DNA of 64,000 bases from Nocardia grenadensis NBRC 108939 (GCF_001613445.1 NZ_BDCJ01000025.1:62001-126000), one strand, 5' to 3'; positions 18,485 through 27,279 are shown, counted from the first letter of the stretch. Numbers and translations are program-made. The notes: generated by a model from the letters alone, not told the origin.

Positions 18485-18557
18485 TTGCCACTTGTGGACG
18501 TCGATCCTAGCGTGGCAATGGTCAGAGACAAGAAGAGACGAGGCCGGAGGAGCGCGC

Positions 18558-19310
18558 ATGATCGAAGATCTGAGTGGCAAGAAGGCCGTGGTGGCCGGCG
18601 GCGCGAAAAATCTCGGCGGTCTGATCAGCCGGCAGCTCGCGCAGGCGGGCGCGGACGTCGCCGTCCACTACAACAGCGACTCGAGCGAGTCCGATGCCGA
18701 CAAGACAGTCGCATCCGTCCGCGAAGCGGGCCGGCGAGCGGTCAAGATCCAGGGCGACCTCACCGTCCCCGCCAATGTCACCGCGCTGTTCGACCAGGCC
18801 GCACAGGAACTGGGTGGGCTCGATATCGCGGTGAACACAGTCGGCAAAGTGCTACGCAAACCGATCGTGGAGACCACCGAGGACGACTACGACTCGATGT
18901 TCGCCATCAACGCCAAGTCCGCCTACTTTTTCATCAAGGAGGCCGGCCTGCATCTGGGTGACAATGGCAAGATCATCACCATCGTCACCGCACTGCTTGG
19001 AGCGTTCACCGACGGATACTCCACCTACGCCGGGGGCAAAAGTCCGGTGGAGCACTTCACCCGGGCCGCGGCCAAGGAGTTCGCCGATCGACTGATCTCG
19101 GTGAACAGTATTGCCCCGGGACCGATGGACACACCGTTCTTCTATCCGCAGGAGACAGACGAGCGGGTGGAGTTCCACAAGAGCCAGGCGATGGGCGACC
19201 AACTCACCCAGATCGAAGATATCGCCCCGATCGTGCACTTCCTGTGCACACAGGGCCGGTGGATCACCGGCCAGACCCTGTTCGCCAACGGCGGCTACAC
19301 CACCCGATGA
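18558..19310 (+). CDS. SDR family oxidoreductase, LysR-linked
   Basis: 250 residues; GGAGG just before the ATG. Rossmann start VVAGGAKNLGG (residues 11-21), NTVGKVLR where NNAG is usual, then Tyr157 and Lys161 (YAGGK). The residue 13 before Tyr157, normally Ser, is Thr144 (IVTALLG). Thr could still do the job, or the protein may work differently. It resembles 3-oxoacyl-ACP reductase-like SDRs. The next gene follows after 153 bp on the same strand and may share its transcript. The substrate is unknown. Confidence 0.86.
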   Translation: MIEDLSGKKAVVAGGAKNLGGLISRQLAQAGADVAVHYNSDSSESDADKTVASVREAGRRAVKIQGDLTVPANVTALFDQAAQELGGLDIAVNTVGKVLRKPIVETTEDDYDSMFAINAKSAYFFIKEAGLHLGDNGKIITIVTALLGAFTDGYSTYAGGKSPVEHFTRAAAKEFADRLISVNSIAPGPMDTPFFYPQETDERVEFHKSQAMGDQLTQIEDIAPIVHFLCTQGRWITGQTLFANGGYTTR

Positions 19311-19463
19311 GTGCGGCGCGGTAAGGAGTGGCGGCGGACACCGGCGCCGAGGTGCGGTGCGTCGCCCACGTCCGGGGCGCACCGCAACCGCATCCACACC
19401 CCGCCACCTTGCTCGTGTTTCGATGACAGCAAGGCACCTACGTCACGGAAGGACGCCATACCC

Positions 19464-19811
19464 ATGGCCGATGAGCTGACGATCCCGAGCCCGGTCGACA
19501 CCTTGATCGATGTGGTCAATCGCCACGAGGCCGATCGCTTCCTCGATTTGTTCACCGAAGACGGCTTTGTCGACGACTGGGGCCGCACCTTCACCGGGCG
19601 AGACGCGATCGCCGCCTGGAGCGAGCGGGAATTCATCGGATCCGACGGCACCCTCACGCCGCGACAGGTGACCGTCGATGACGGCAACGGCGAGGTCACC
19701 GTGATCGGCGACTGGCGCAGCAACCACGCCAACGGCCTCTCCCGATTCACCTTCGGTACTCGTGGCGACCACATCGCGTCGATGACGATCCGGGAAGGCC
19801 GAAATCCGTAG
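19464..19811 (+). CDS. NTF2-like/SnoaL-type protein
   Basis: 115 residues from ATG 19464, GGAAGGA 10 nt upstream. A single SnoaL-like cone: helices with PVDTLIDVVNRHEADRFLDLF, then EDGFVDDWGRTFTGRDAIAAWSE and strands ending FTFGTRGDHIASMTIRE. Probably cotranscribed with the SDR at 18558, so a small-molecule isomerase, cyclase or binding role in the same pathway is plausible but unproven. A strong hairpin follows. Confidence 0.78.
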   Translation: MADELTIPSPVDTLIDVVNRHEADRFLDLFTEDGFVDDWGRTFTGRDAIAAWSEREFIGSDGTLTPRQVTVDDGNGEVTVIGDWRSNHANGLSRFTFGTRGDHIASMTIREGRNP

Positions 19812-19896
19812 CGACCCGGGCACCGCACGCCGCCGGGCCTGCGTGCGCGGCCGGAGCCGGGACCGCGTGCGCACGGACGAATCGCGGGAACGGAAA

Positions 19897-19931
19897 GGAG
19901 GTGCCCCGACCTTTCGGATCGGGGCACCTCC
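19897..19931. terminator. bidirectional terminator between NTF2-like gene and fadA2
   Basis: Perfect 13-bp arms 19897-19909 and 19919-19931 around a 9-nt loop, in the gap between two convergent genes. Confidence 0.75.
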
Positions 19932-20011
19932 GGTCCCCCTGCGCCGGTCCGGGTTCCATCACGGCTGTGGGCGCTTCCCTCACCCGCCGGACGGTCCCGT
20001 ACCGGGCCGGT

Positions 20012-21304
20012 TCAGCGCTCCAGAATGGCGACCACGCCCTGGCCGCCCGCGGCGCAGATCGAGATGAGCGCCCGGCCCGACCCCTTCTCCGCCAGCTGCT
20101 TGGCGGCCTGGGCGACGATCCGGCCGCCGGTGGCGGCGAACGGGTGCCCGGCGGCCAGCGAGGAACCGTTGACGTTCAGCTTGGTGCGGTCGATCGAACC
20201 GAGCGCCCCGTCGAGGCCGAGCCGCTCCTTGCAGTACTGATCCGATTCCCAGGCCTGCAGGGTGGCCAGCACCACCGAAGCGAAGGCCTCGTGGATCTCG
20301 TAGAAATCGAAATCCTGCAGCGTCAGGCCGTTGCGGGCGAGCAGCCGCGGCACCGCGTAGGTGGGGGCCATGAGCAGGCCGTCGGGGCCGTGGATGTAGT
20401 CGACCGCGGCGACTTCGCTGTCCACCAGATGCGCGAGCACCGGCAGATTGCGCTCGGCCGCCCATTCGTCGCTGGACAGCAGCACCGCCGACGCGCCGTC
20501 GGTGAGCGGAGTGGAGTTGCCCGCCGTCATGGTGGCATCGCCCAGCTTCACCCCGAAGACCGGCTTCAGTGTGCCCAGCTTCTCCAGCGAGGAGTTCGGG
20601 CGCAGGTTGTCGTCGCGGGTGAGGCCGAGGAACGGGGTCACCAGATCGTCGAAGAAGCCGCGCTCGTAGGCGGCGGCCATATTCTTGTGCGAGAGATAGG
20701 CCAGTTCGTCCTGGGCGTCCCGGGAGACCCCGAACTCCTTGGCGGTGATGGCCGCGTGCTCGCCCATCGACAGACCGGTGCGGGGTTCGGCATTGCGCGG
20801 GATCTCGATACCGACCATGCCCGGACGCAGCTGTCCGACCAGTTTCAGCCGCTCGGCATTGGTGCGGGCGCGGTTGATGTTCAGCATCCACTCGCGCATT
20901 CGTTCACTGACCCCGATGGGCGCGTCGGAGGTGGTGTCGGTGCCGCCACCGATACCCACTTCGATCCGGCCGGCCGCGATCGCGTCGCCGACGGTGACGA
21001 CCGCCTGCAGGCCGGTACCGCAGGCCAGCTGCAGATCGTGGGCGGGGGTGTAGGGGCTGAGCCGGCTACCCAGCACGCTCTCCCGGATCAGGCCGTGCTC
21101 GCCGACCCGTTTGAGCACCGCGCCGCCGGCGACCATGCCCAGCCGTTCCGATCGCAGGCCGAAGCGGCTCACCAGCCCGTCCAGCGTGGCGGTGAACATG
21201 TCCTGGTTGGAGGCGTGGGCGTAGGCCTTGTCGGAACGCGCGAACGGGATGCGGTTACCGCCGAGGATCGCTACCGGACGGGTCGAACGGGATGTGGTGG
21301 TCAC
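20012..21304 (-). CDS. fadA2: acetyl-CoA acyltransferase (thiolase) FadA2
   Basis: 430 residues from GTG 21304 (GGGAG upstream); the frame runs open to 21442. All thiolase catalytic pieces are present: LACGTGLQAV with the nucleophilic Cys, GGGTDTTSDAP, EIHEAFAS, the His loop NGSSLAAGHPF and the second Cys in CAAGGQG. It cleaves 3-ketoacyl-CoA or condenses acyl-CoA units. It diverges from fabG4 as Rv0243 does from Rv0242c in M. tuberculosis, and completes the set with fadE5 and htdX. The shared promoter region carries a perfect palindrome. Confidence 0.92.
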   Translation of the reverse strand: MTTTSRSTRPVAILGGNRIPFARSDKAYAHASNQDMFTATLDGLVSRFGLRSERLGMVAGGAVLKRVGEHGLIRESVLGSRLSPYTPAHDLQLACGTGLQAVVTVGDAIAAGRIEVGIGGGTDTTSDAPIGVSERMREWMLNINRARTNAERLKLVGQLRPGMVGIEIPRNAEPRTGLSMGEHAAITAKEFGVSRDAQDELAYLSHKNMAAAYERGFFDDLVTPFLGLTRDDNLRPNSSLEKLGTLKPVFGVKLGDATMTAGNSTPLTDGASAVLLSSDEWAAERNLPVLAHLVDSEVAAVDYIHGPDGLLMAPTYAVPRLLARNGLTLQDFDFYEIHEAFASVVLATLQAWESDQYCKERLGLDGALGSIDRTKLNVNGSSLAAGHPFAATGGRIVAQAAKQLAEKGSGRALISICAAGGQGVVAILER

Positions 21305-21410
21305 TCGGGTCTCCCAGGTTGTCGAGTTGGCGAGAGGGTCGGGTGCTCCGGGCCCGGGCCGCGGCTGCGCGTCGCGGCTTCCGACGCCCGCCCGCGCTCG
21401 GTTTACGATA

Positions 21411-21430
21411 AACTTACTCCGGAGTAAGTT
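21411..21430. promoter_or_regulatory. 20-bp perfect palindrome, putative TetR operator
   Basis: AACTTACTCCGGAGTAAGTT is identical on both strands. It lies about 110 bp before fadA2 and 150 bp before fabG4, well placed to control both. A version with 16 of 20 matching positions stands in front of the TetR gene at 32282-32914. Confidence 0.72.
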
Positions 21431-21580
21431 CAATGTCGACACCGCCTCCGGCGCCCGCGGGCCGGCCGCCCGCCGAGCCCCGCACTCGATGCAGGCCGGC
21501 GGCGTGATGGCACCGGACGAGCGGGTATCGGGGAACTACCGGTACCTACACCACATCGAGCAACAGAAAAGGTGGGAACT

Positions 21581-22939
21581 GTGGCAGCCAAGAGCAAGGG
21601 TGCACCCAACCTCTACGGATCGTTCGTCAACTCCGCGCCGGGCGGGTTCCTCGCGAACAAGCTGGGCCTGCCGAAACCGGAGAAATTGCGGCGCTATGTG
21701 GCCGGTGAGCCGCCGCTGCCGGGGCCGGTACTGCTCGGCGGTAAGGGCCGGGTCGCCGAACCCCTGCGGGCGCTGCTGGCCGAGGACTACACCTTCGCCG
21801 ATTCCCACACCACCGGAACCAAGTACGGCGCACTGGTCTTCGACGCCACCGGGATCGGCAGCATCGAGGATCTGTCGCAGCTGTTCGAGTTCTTCCAGCC
21901 GGCCATGCGCAGTATCGCCCCGTCGGGCCGGGTCCTGGTCATCGGCACCACCCCCGAACTCGCCGGCAACGTGGACGGCCAGATCGCCCAGCGCGCGCTC
22001 GAGGGGTTCACCCGGTCGGTGGGCAAGGAACTGCTGCGCGGTGCCACCGCGCAGCTGGTGTACCTGCACCCCGACGCCTCCCCCGCGGCCACCGGTCTCG
22101 CCTCGACCCTGCGGTTCGTGCTCTCCGCCAAATCGGCGTTCGTGGACGGTCAGGTGATCCGCGTCGGTAAGGACGACGCGGTCGCGCCCGCGAACTGGGA
22201 CAAGCCGCTCGACGGCAAGGTCGCCGTGGTCACCGGCGCCGCCCGCGGTATCGGCGCCACCATCGCCGAGGTCTTCGCCCGCGACGGCGCGAAGGTCATC
22301 GTCGCCGATATCCCGGCCGCCGGAGAGGCCTTGGCCGAGACCGCGAACACGGTGGGCGCCACCGCACTGGCACTCGACGTCACCGCACCCGATGCCGCGC
22401 AGCGGCTCGCCGAATTCGCCACCGAACGTTTCGGCGGGATCGACATCATCGTGCACAACGCCGGGATCACTCGCGACAAACTGCTCGCGAATATGGACGA
22501 GGGCCGCTGGAACGCCGTCCTGAACGTGAACCTGGCCGCGCCACACCGCATCACCCAGGGCCTGGTGGCCGCGGGCGCGCTGAAGGAGGGCGGCCGGGTG
22601 GTGGACGTCTCCTCCATCGCCGGTATCGCCGGTAACCGCGGGCAGACCAACTACGGCGCCTCCAAGGCCGGCGTCATCGGCATGGTGAACGCCGAGGCCC
22701 CCGAACTGGCCGAGAAGGGCATCACCATCAACGCCGTGGCACCCGGTTTCATCGAGACCGCCATGACCGCCGCGATCCCGCTGGCGACCCGGGAGGGCGG
22801 CCGGCTGATGGCCTCCCTGAACCAGGGCGGCCAGACCATCGACGTCGCCGAAACCATCGCCTACTTCGCCAGCCCGGCCTCGAACGCGGTGAACGGCAAT
22901 ATCGTCCGGGTCTGCGGCCAGAGCATGATCGGCGCATGA
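21581..22939 (+). CDS. fabG4: high-molecular-weight 3-oxoacyl reductase FabG4
   Basis: 452 residues. As in mycobacterial FabG4, an N-terminal flavodoxin-like half (about 1-200) is fused to an SDR ketoreductase half. The second half has VVTGAARGIGATIAEVFARDG, HNAGITRDKLLANMD, and the triad Ser345, Tyr358, Lys362 (YGASK). It reduces 3-ketoacyl-CoA, usually with NADH. GTG 21581 has AAAGG upstream and gives a start like VAAKSK; GTG 21572 is the other option. Ends in a 4-nt overlap with htdX. Confidence 0.92.
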   Translation: MAAKSKGAPNLYGSFVNSAPGGFLANKLGLPKPEKLRRYVAGEPPLPGPVLLGGKGRVAEPLRALLAEDYTFADSHTTGTKYGALVFDATGIGSIEDLSQLFEFFQPAMRSIAPSGRVLVIGTTPELAGNVDGQIAQRALEGFTRSVGKELLRGATAQLVYLHPDASPAATGLASTLRFVLSAKSAFVDGQVIRVGKDDAVAPANWDKPLDGKVAVVTGAARGIGATIAEVFARDGAKVIVADIPAAGEALAETANTVGATALALDVTAPDAAQRLAEFATERFGGIDIIVHNAGITRDKLLANMDEGRWNAVLNVNLAAPHRITQGLVAAGALKEGGRVVDVSSIAGIAGNRGQTNYGASKAGVIGMVNAEAPELAEKGITINAVAPGFIETAMTAAIPLATREGGRLMASLNQGGQTIDVAETIAYFASPASNAVNGNIVRVCGQSMIGA

Positions 22940-23799
22940 TGACCGAGACCATCACCCTCGACGCACCGCCGAAGAACGGCGGCCTGTACGCACAGGCCGT
23001 GCTCGGCGCGATACCGCTGGTCTCGTCGCGGAAATCCGAGATCCCGGACCGCGCCGTCCGCCTCGACGGCTACCGGGTCGACCCGGAAAACCTGGCGGCC
23101 TACTGCGCGGCCACCGGACTGCGCTTCGGCGACACCCTGCCGCTCACCTACCCGTTCATCATCACCTTCCCCCTGGTCATGAAACTCGTGGTGCAGCGCG
23201 ACTTCCCGTTCGTCGCGGTCGGCGCGGTGCACGCGGAGAACCTCATCGAACGCACCCGGGAGATCTCGCTGAGCGAACCGCTCGATATCACCGCGCATAT
23301 CGAGAACCTGCGGGAACACCCCAAGGGCCTGCTGGTCGACGCGATCAGCGAGATCCGGGTGGGCCGGGAACTGGTGTGGCGGCAGGTCACCACCTTCCTG
23401 CACCAGCAGAAGACCTCGCTGTCGGGCGGTCCCAAACCCGAACCGAAACCCGAAGAGGTGCCGCCACCTCCGCTGCGGACGTGGAAAGTGGACCAGAAGA
23501 CGATCACCCGCTACGCGAACGCCTCCGGTGATCAGAACCCGATCCACACTTCGGCATTGGGTGCCAAGGCTTTCGGCTTCCCCCGGGCGATCGCACACGG
23601 GATGTGGTCGGCGGCAACGATCCTCGCCACGGTCGAGGGCCGGGTCCCGGACAAGGTCTCCTACGCGGTGAAATTCGGCAAACCGATCCTGCTGCCGTCC
23701 ACCGTGAACGTGTACGCGGATCAGGTCGAGCAGGGTTGGGATCTGGCGCTGAAGCATCCGAAGAAGGGCTACCCACACCTCACCGCCACCCTGCGCTGA
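22936..23799 (+). CDS. htdX: MaoC-type (3R)-hydroxyacyl dehydratase HtdX
   Basis: 287 residues; ATG 22936 overlaps the fabG4 stop (ATGA), a second ATG follows at once. Double hot-dog protein: N-terminal non-catalytic hot dog, then a linker rich in Pro/Glu (about 160-175) and the hydratase-2 motif YANASGDQNPIH with Asp199 and His204. Catalyses reversible (R)-specific hydration of enoyl-CoA. Coupled to FabG4, which handles the matching hydroxy/keto step. A hairpin follows. A decayed copy of its 3' end lies 0.7 kb downstream. Confidence 0.92.
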   Translation: MMTETITLDAPPKNGGLYAQAVLGAIPLVSSRKSEIPDRAVRLDGYRVDPENLAAYCAATGLRFGDTLPLTYPFIITFPLVMKLVVQRDFPFVAVGAVHAENLIERTREISLSEPLDITAHIENLREHPKGLLVDAISEIRVGRELVWRQVTTFLHQQKTSLSGGPKPEPKPEEVPPPPLRTWKVDQKTITRYANASGDQNPIHTSALGAKAFGFPRAIAHGMWSAATILATVEGRVPDKVSYAVKFGKPILLPSTVNVYADQVEQGWDLALKHPKKGYPHLTATLR

Positions 23800-23813
23800 C
23801 GGACCCCACGCGA

Positions 23814-23842
23814 ACCCCGCTCCGGAAGCTTCGGGGCGGGGT
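23814..23842 (+). terminator. terminator hairpin after htdX
   Basis: ACCCCGCTCCG pairs with CGGGGCGGGGT (one G-U) around a 7-nt loop, 15 bp after the stop. A similar hairpin recurs in the duplicate at 24524-24552. Confidence 0.65.
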
Positions 23843-23987
23843 AACTCTGAACCCGAGGACCGCACGACCACTACAACCACGGCCCGCCGACCCAACTTCG
23901 GCGTATTCGCAGGTCAACAAGCTGATAGCGGACAGGGCATTATAGTCGGCCGTACCGTAAGCGAATCATTGACATCGCACGAGATCG

Positions 23988-24190
23988 TCAGGGTTCGCCG
24001 TCCTCAGCCCAGACACGCAGCCGGCCGATCTGGTTGGCAGCGAGGGGCGGCATGCGACCCATGTAGCCGCCGCGAGCTTTCGCTGCGGCTATGCCTTCGC
24101 GCGGGTGTTCCAGGATCAGCGCGCGCTCGAAGTCGGCGAACGCACTCATCACCGAGAGCAATAGGTTCGCCGTGGATGCACTGATGCAGG
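23988..24190 (-). pseudogene. serine recombinase (resolvase) remnant
   Basis: About 60 residues of a Tn3-type resolvase/invertase catalytic domain end: LLSVMSAFADFERALILEHP, REGIAAAKARGGYMGR and a last IGRLRVWAEDGEP before a stop. The Ser-containing N terminus is missing or frameshifted and the HTH tail is cut off. It marks an old mobile-element insertion beside htdX. Confidence 0.6.
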
Positions 24191-24248
24191 TGCAGCAGCG
24201 CGTTGTGGTCGGCCACCTCGTGTAACGCCAACACTCCGGACCCCGGAT

Positions 24249-24513
24249 CAGTAGACGATATCGACCCGGCACTACGCGCCCAGATCCAGGCCCGCGCCGA
24301 CGACGTCCACGCCGGAACCGACGCCGAGGGCTCAACTCTGCGCGACGGTGCGTGGTACGACGCAGAAGGAAACCTGCTCTACACCCAAGGACCAGGCGGT
24401 GGTACGCCCCCTCCGAGGTGCTGGTCTACGACCTGCTGGGCCGCAGACCGAACACCAATAGCCGACACGTCGTGCAGAAGACATCGCTGTCGGGCGGACC
24501 CACGTTGCGCTGA
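24249..24513 (+). pseudogene. frameshifted remnant of unknown protein, ending in an htdX fragment
   Basis: Protein-like sequence runs in one frame (RAQIQARADDVHAGTDAEGS and LRDGAWYDAEGNLLYTQGP), then shifts frame near 24405 to WYAPSEVLVYDLLGRRPNTN, and finally reads KTSLSGGPTLR before a TGA. The last part is htdX sequence with an internal deletion. The origin of the first part is not recognised. Confidence 0.4.
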
Positions 24514-24552
24514 CGGACCCACGGAACCCCGCTCCGGAATCTTCGGTGCGGG
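24475..24552 (+). repeat. decayed duplicate of htdX 3' end and terminator
   Basis: 24475-24502 matches 23407-23434 inside htdX at 26 of 28 bases. 24506-24552 matches the htdX stop region and hairpin (about 23793-23842) with a few differences. About 360 bp of htdX between the two parts is missing in this copy. Confidence 0.7.
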
Positions 24553-24576
24553 GTTCGTATCTCTATATCCTCACGG

Positions 24577-25992
24577 TCATGCCTCGAGCAGTTCGTCCGG
24601 CGTCAGCACCCGCACACCCGTGGTCGAGCCTCCCGCGCGCGCGACGGCCAGCATCGGAGTATCGACATCGGCGCCCGGTAGTTGTGACCGGTGGGTGATG
24701 AGAGCCGCGAGGTCACGCTGATCGAACGGTTTCTTCTCCAACCACTTCACCGATCCCACACACGTGATCCGCTGGGCGATCGGCCCCCGGTCTGCGGCGA
24801 CGATATCTATCTCCGGGTTGTTCGTCCGAGTCCAGTAACCGCCGATCGCTCCCGTCCCCTCGGGCAGGTACCTGTCCACACCCCGCCACAGCGCTTCCCG
24901 GATCACCGGCTCCACGGCCCGGCCCCGCCAGGAAGTCCAGCCCGCCCGGATGGTCTCGAGTACCCGATCCCCCCGTCCACGTTCGATTGCGGGCATACCG
25001 GGTCCGAGGAAGTACAGCCAGAACCGCAGATAGGGATCTTCGACGCGATAGCGGGTTTCCTTGCTCGGCCGCACCGAGAGCGGACGTTCGGCGGCCACCA
25101 CCCGTCGGTCGGTGAGCAGCCCGAGCGATCGAGTGAGCGAGGTCGGGGCCAAATCGCCGGCTGCCCGGCCGATGAGACTGAAAGTTCGCTCGCCGTGACC
25201 GATCGCGCCGAGAACCGTGCGCGCCTGCGCCTCGGTCGGAAATTCGGCAGCCAGTGCCCGTTCGGCACTGACCAGCAAGGCCGAGGTGGGGTGGCGGAGC
25301 GCGTAGTCGAGGTATTCCCACAGACCCGCCCCCCGCGGCCACTCCTCGAGAATCAGCGGCAGACCGCCACTGATCAGGTACGCGTCGAACGCATCGGCCG
25401 GCCGGAGATCGAGCATAGCCGCGACATCGCGCGGATTCATCGGGGGCACGATCATTTCGGTACCGCGCTGATAGAACGGCCGACCGTAGGTGTTGAGTTT
25501 CTCCATCATCGCGATATCGGAACCGATGAGCACCAGCAGCACCGGCAACTTCGACAGGGTCCGATCGAAAACCTTCTGTAGCGTGCCCTCGAACGCCCGA
25601 TCTTCCCGCACCAGATAAGGCATCTCGTCCAGGACGACCACGCTCGGACGATCCCGAGGAAGCACGGTGGCGAGTAGGTCGAACGCGGCCCGCCACGTCT
25701 TCGGCGCCGCGAACTCCGAGACCCGTTCGGCGCCAGGTAGGTCCGAGTCGGCGATATCGGAAACAAACCCCGCCAAGTCCTCGTCCCGCGATCCCCCCAC
25801 CGCCGTGAAGAACACGTGCGGCACCCGAGCCCGATCCAGAAACTCTTCAACGAGCCGCGACTTCCCCACCCGCCTGCGGCCCCGGATCAATACCGCTCGC
25901 CCCGGCCGCCCCGACCTACCGCCCCCGCGCACCGGCTCGAGCAGTTCGTCGAGAAGGGCGAGCTCGGTGCGCCGCCCAATGAATCCGCCCAC
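24577..25992 (-). CDS. AAA ATPase, archaeal ATPase/DUF234 type
   Basis: 471 residues from GTG 25992 (AGGAGG 4 nt upstream; ATG 26034 would add 14 residues). Starts with the family's FIGRRTELALLDELL. Walker A is RGRRRVGKSRL, Walker B VVVLDEMPYLV, followed by a Ser-Asp sensor region LIGSDIAMME and a winged-helix plus DUF234 C terminus (PYLRFWLYFLGP). Family members are common in archaea and scattered in bacteria, function unknown; they often behave as accessory genes. It sits between remnants of mobile DNA. An inverted repeat overlaps its leader. Confidence 0.85.
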   Translation of the reverse strand: MGGFIGRRTELALLDELLEPVRGGGRSGRPGRAVLIRGRRRVGKSRLVEEFLDRARVPHVFFTAVGGSRDEDLAGFVSDIADSDLPGAERVSEFAAPKTWRAAFDLLATVLPRDRPSVVVLDEMPYLVREDRAFEGTLQKVFDRTLSKLPVLLVLIGSDIAMMEKLNTYGRPFYQRGTEMIVPPMNPRDVAAMLDLRPADAFDAYLISGGLPLILEEWPRGAGLWEYLDYALRHPTSALLVSAERALAAEFPTEAQARTVLGAIGHGERTFSLIGRAAGDLAPTSLTRSLGLLTDRRVVAAERPLSVRPSKETRYRVEDPYLRFWLYFLGPGMPAIERGRGDRVLETIRAGWTSWRGRAVEPVIREALWRGVDRYLPEGTGAIGGYWTRTNNPEIDIVAADRGPIAQRITCVGSVKWLEKKPFDQRDLAALITHRSQLPGADVDTPMLAVARAGGSTTGVRVLTPDELLEA

Positions 25993-26004
25993 AGTACCTC
26001 CTGG

Positions 26005-26028
26005 GATACTATCATCAACGATAGTATC
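26005..26028. promoter_or_regulatory. perfect inverted repeat before the AAA ATPase gene
   Basis: GATACTATC-N6-GATAGTATC, 9-bp arms, 13 bp before the GTG start. AT-rich in a GC-rich setting, so likely an operator overlapping the promoter or a hairpin in the leader. Confidence 0.5.
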
Positions 26029-26049
26029 ATCCATGGCAGCCTCTGGCGG

Positions 26050-26249
26050 TACAGGCCACGCCCGAACAGTAATCGACGTGCCGCCGTACCCAACTCGGCG
26101 GGCATCGTGACTGCACCGACGTGAGGCCCGGCCGCGATGACGATCCTTTGTGGTTCTGACTGCACCACTGCCGCCAGTCCGCACGAGCGGTAGAAGGCGC
26201 ACCGAGTCGTGGGCGTATCTCCGGTGTTGAACCCTGCTTTCTCATCCAT
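26050..26249 (-). pseudogene. truncated small actinomycete protein (VxAVxMPxxLG type)
   Basis: From ATG 26249 the minus strand reads MDEKAGFNTG, then RCAFYRSCGLAAVVQSEP and GPHVGAVTMPAELGTAARRL, after which it loses protein character near the ATPase promoter. The VGAVTMPAELG segment recalls small proteins often found beside XRE/TPR regulators in Nocardia and Streptomyces (from memory). It has no visible ribosome site and no proper end. Confidence 0.35.
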
Positions 26250-26250
26250 A

Positions 26251-27279
26251 ATGAAGCGCCATTCGGTTCGGCGGCAAGGGCGTGACAGGTGCGGAGAGCA
26301 GCGAGACTTCGATCGATGTGTGGTTTGCGATCCCGGTACGCCCGGCACCGGACTGCCGAGACCTTCGGACGCGCAGCGGCTGCTGGCGGCTGTCGGCGAG
26401 CTGGAAGAGAAGGACCAGAAGGTAGGTGGCGGCGCCCTGCTCAGATTCGCGCTCGAACAGCTCGAGCACGCCAAACACACCCTCGACACCGCGAGTTACG
26501 ACACCGCGACCGGGCACGCTTTCGCTTCCGCCACGGGGCATCTGTCTGTGCTCACCGGCTGGCTGGCACACGACTCGGATCGCCATATGGTCGCGCGACG
26601 TTGCTATGCCGAGGCACTCTCGCTGGCGAGTGAAGCAGGCGACGAAGACCTCATTGTCCATACATGCCTGAATGCGGCGAATCAGTCGATCGATCTGGCC
26701 AGAAGGGGGCAGGGCAGCCCGCATTACGCCTTGAAGCTGATCGACCGTGCCCGCACACTGGCCGGTGGCCGGCCGCCGGGCCGGATTCACGCTCTGATTG
26801 CGGGGCGGGAGGCTCAGGCACGCGGATTGCTCAGTGACCGGCTCGGATTCGGTCGCGCCGTCTCTACTGCCTGGCGGGAGGTAGAGCACGCCATCAGCTA
26901 TGAGTCGCTGGAAGAGTGCCCACAGTGGCTGTGGTTCGTAACGCCCGCGGAGATCCGTGGGCACGAGGCACGCGGATACGACGAGATCGGCGAGGTACGC
27001 AAAAGCATCGAACTTCTCTATGCCGCTCCGTCGGAGGAGAGGGGCGCTCGCAATGCCGTCAGCGATCGAGCGCATGCGGCGGTGGCGCATATCCGCATGG
27101 GGGATATCCGGTCGGCACTCACCTTGGGGACGGCTGTGCTCGCCGAACTGGAGAACGTCACGTCGGGCCGGACACTGCGAGTACTGGACCCGATACGAAC
27201 CGTCGACCATCCCGCGGCCGAAGAGTTCCGCGACCGGTTCGCGTCGCTGGAGAGTGCCACACTTAAGGAAAGCGCATGA
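26251..27279 (+). CDS. TPR region of an XRE-type regulator, HTH domain absent
   Basis: About 342 residues from ATG 26251, though recognisable protein begins only near LPRPSDAQRLLAAVGELEE. From there it is the helical TPR-like part of actinomycete XRE-family regulators (ALEQLEHAKHTLD, ARRCYAEALSLASEAGDEDL, ECPQWLWFVTPAEIRGHEARGY). The ~80-residue helix-turn-helix normally in front is absent, and upstream DNA encodes an unrelated remnant on the other strand. So it is probably 5'-truncated and may be non-functional, yet its frame is intact and it is coupled (ATGA) to the acetyltransferase gene. Confidence 0.65.
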   Translation: MKRHSVRRQGRDRCGEQRDFDRCVVCDPGTPGTGLPRPSDAQRLLAAVGELEEKDQKVGGGALLRFALEQLEHAKHTLDTASYDTATGHAFASATGHLSVLTGWLAHDSDRHMVARRCYAEALSLASEAGDEDLIVHTCLNAANQSIDLARRGQGSPHYALKLIDRARTLAGGRPPGRIHALIAGREAQARGLLSDRLGFGRAVSTAWREVEHAISYESLEECPQWLWFVTPAEIRGHEARGYDEIGEVRKSIELLYAAPSEERGARNAVSDRAHAAVAHIRMGDIRSALTLGTAVLAELENVTSGRTLRVLDPIRTVDHPAAEEFRDRFASLESATLKESA

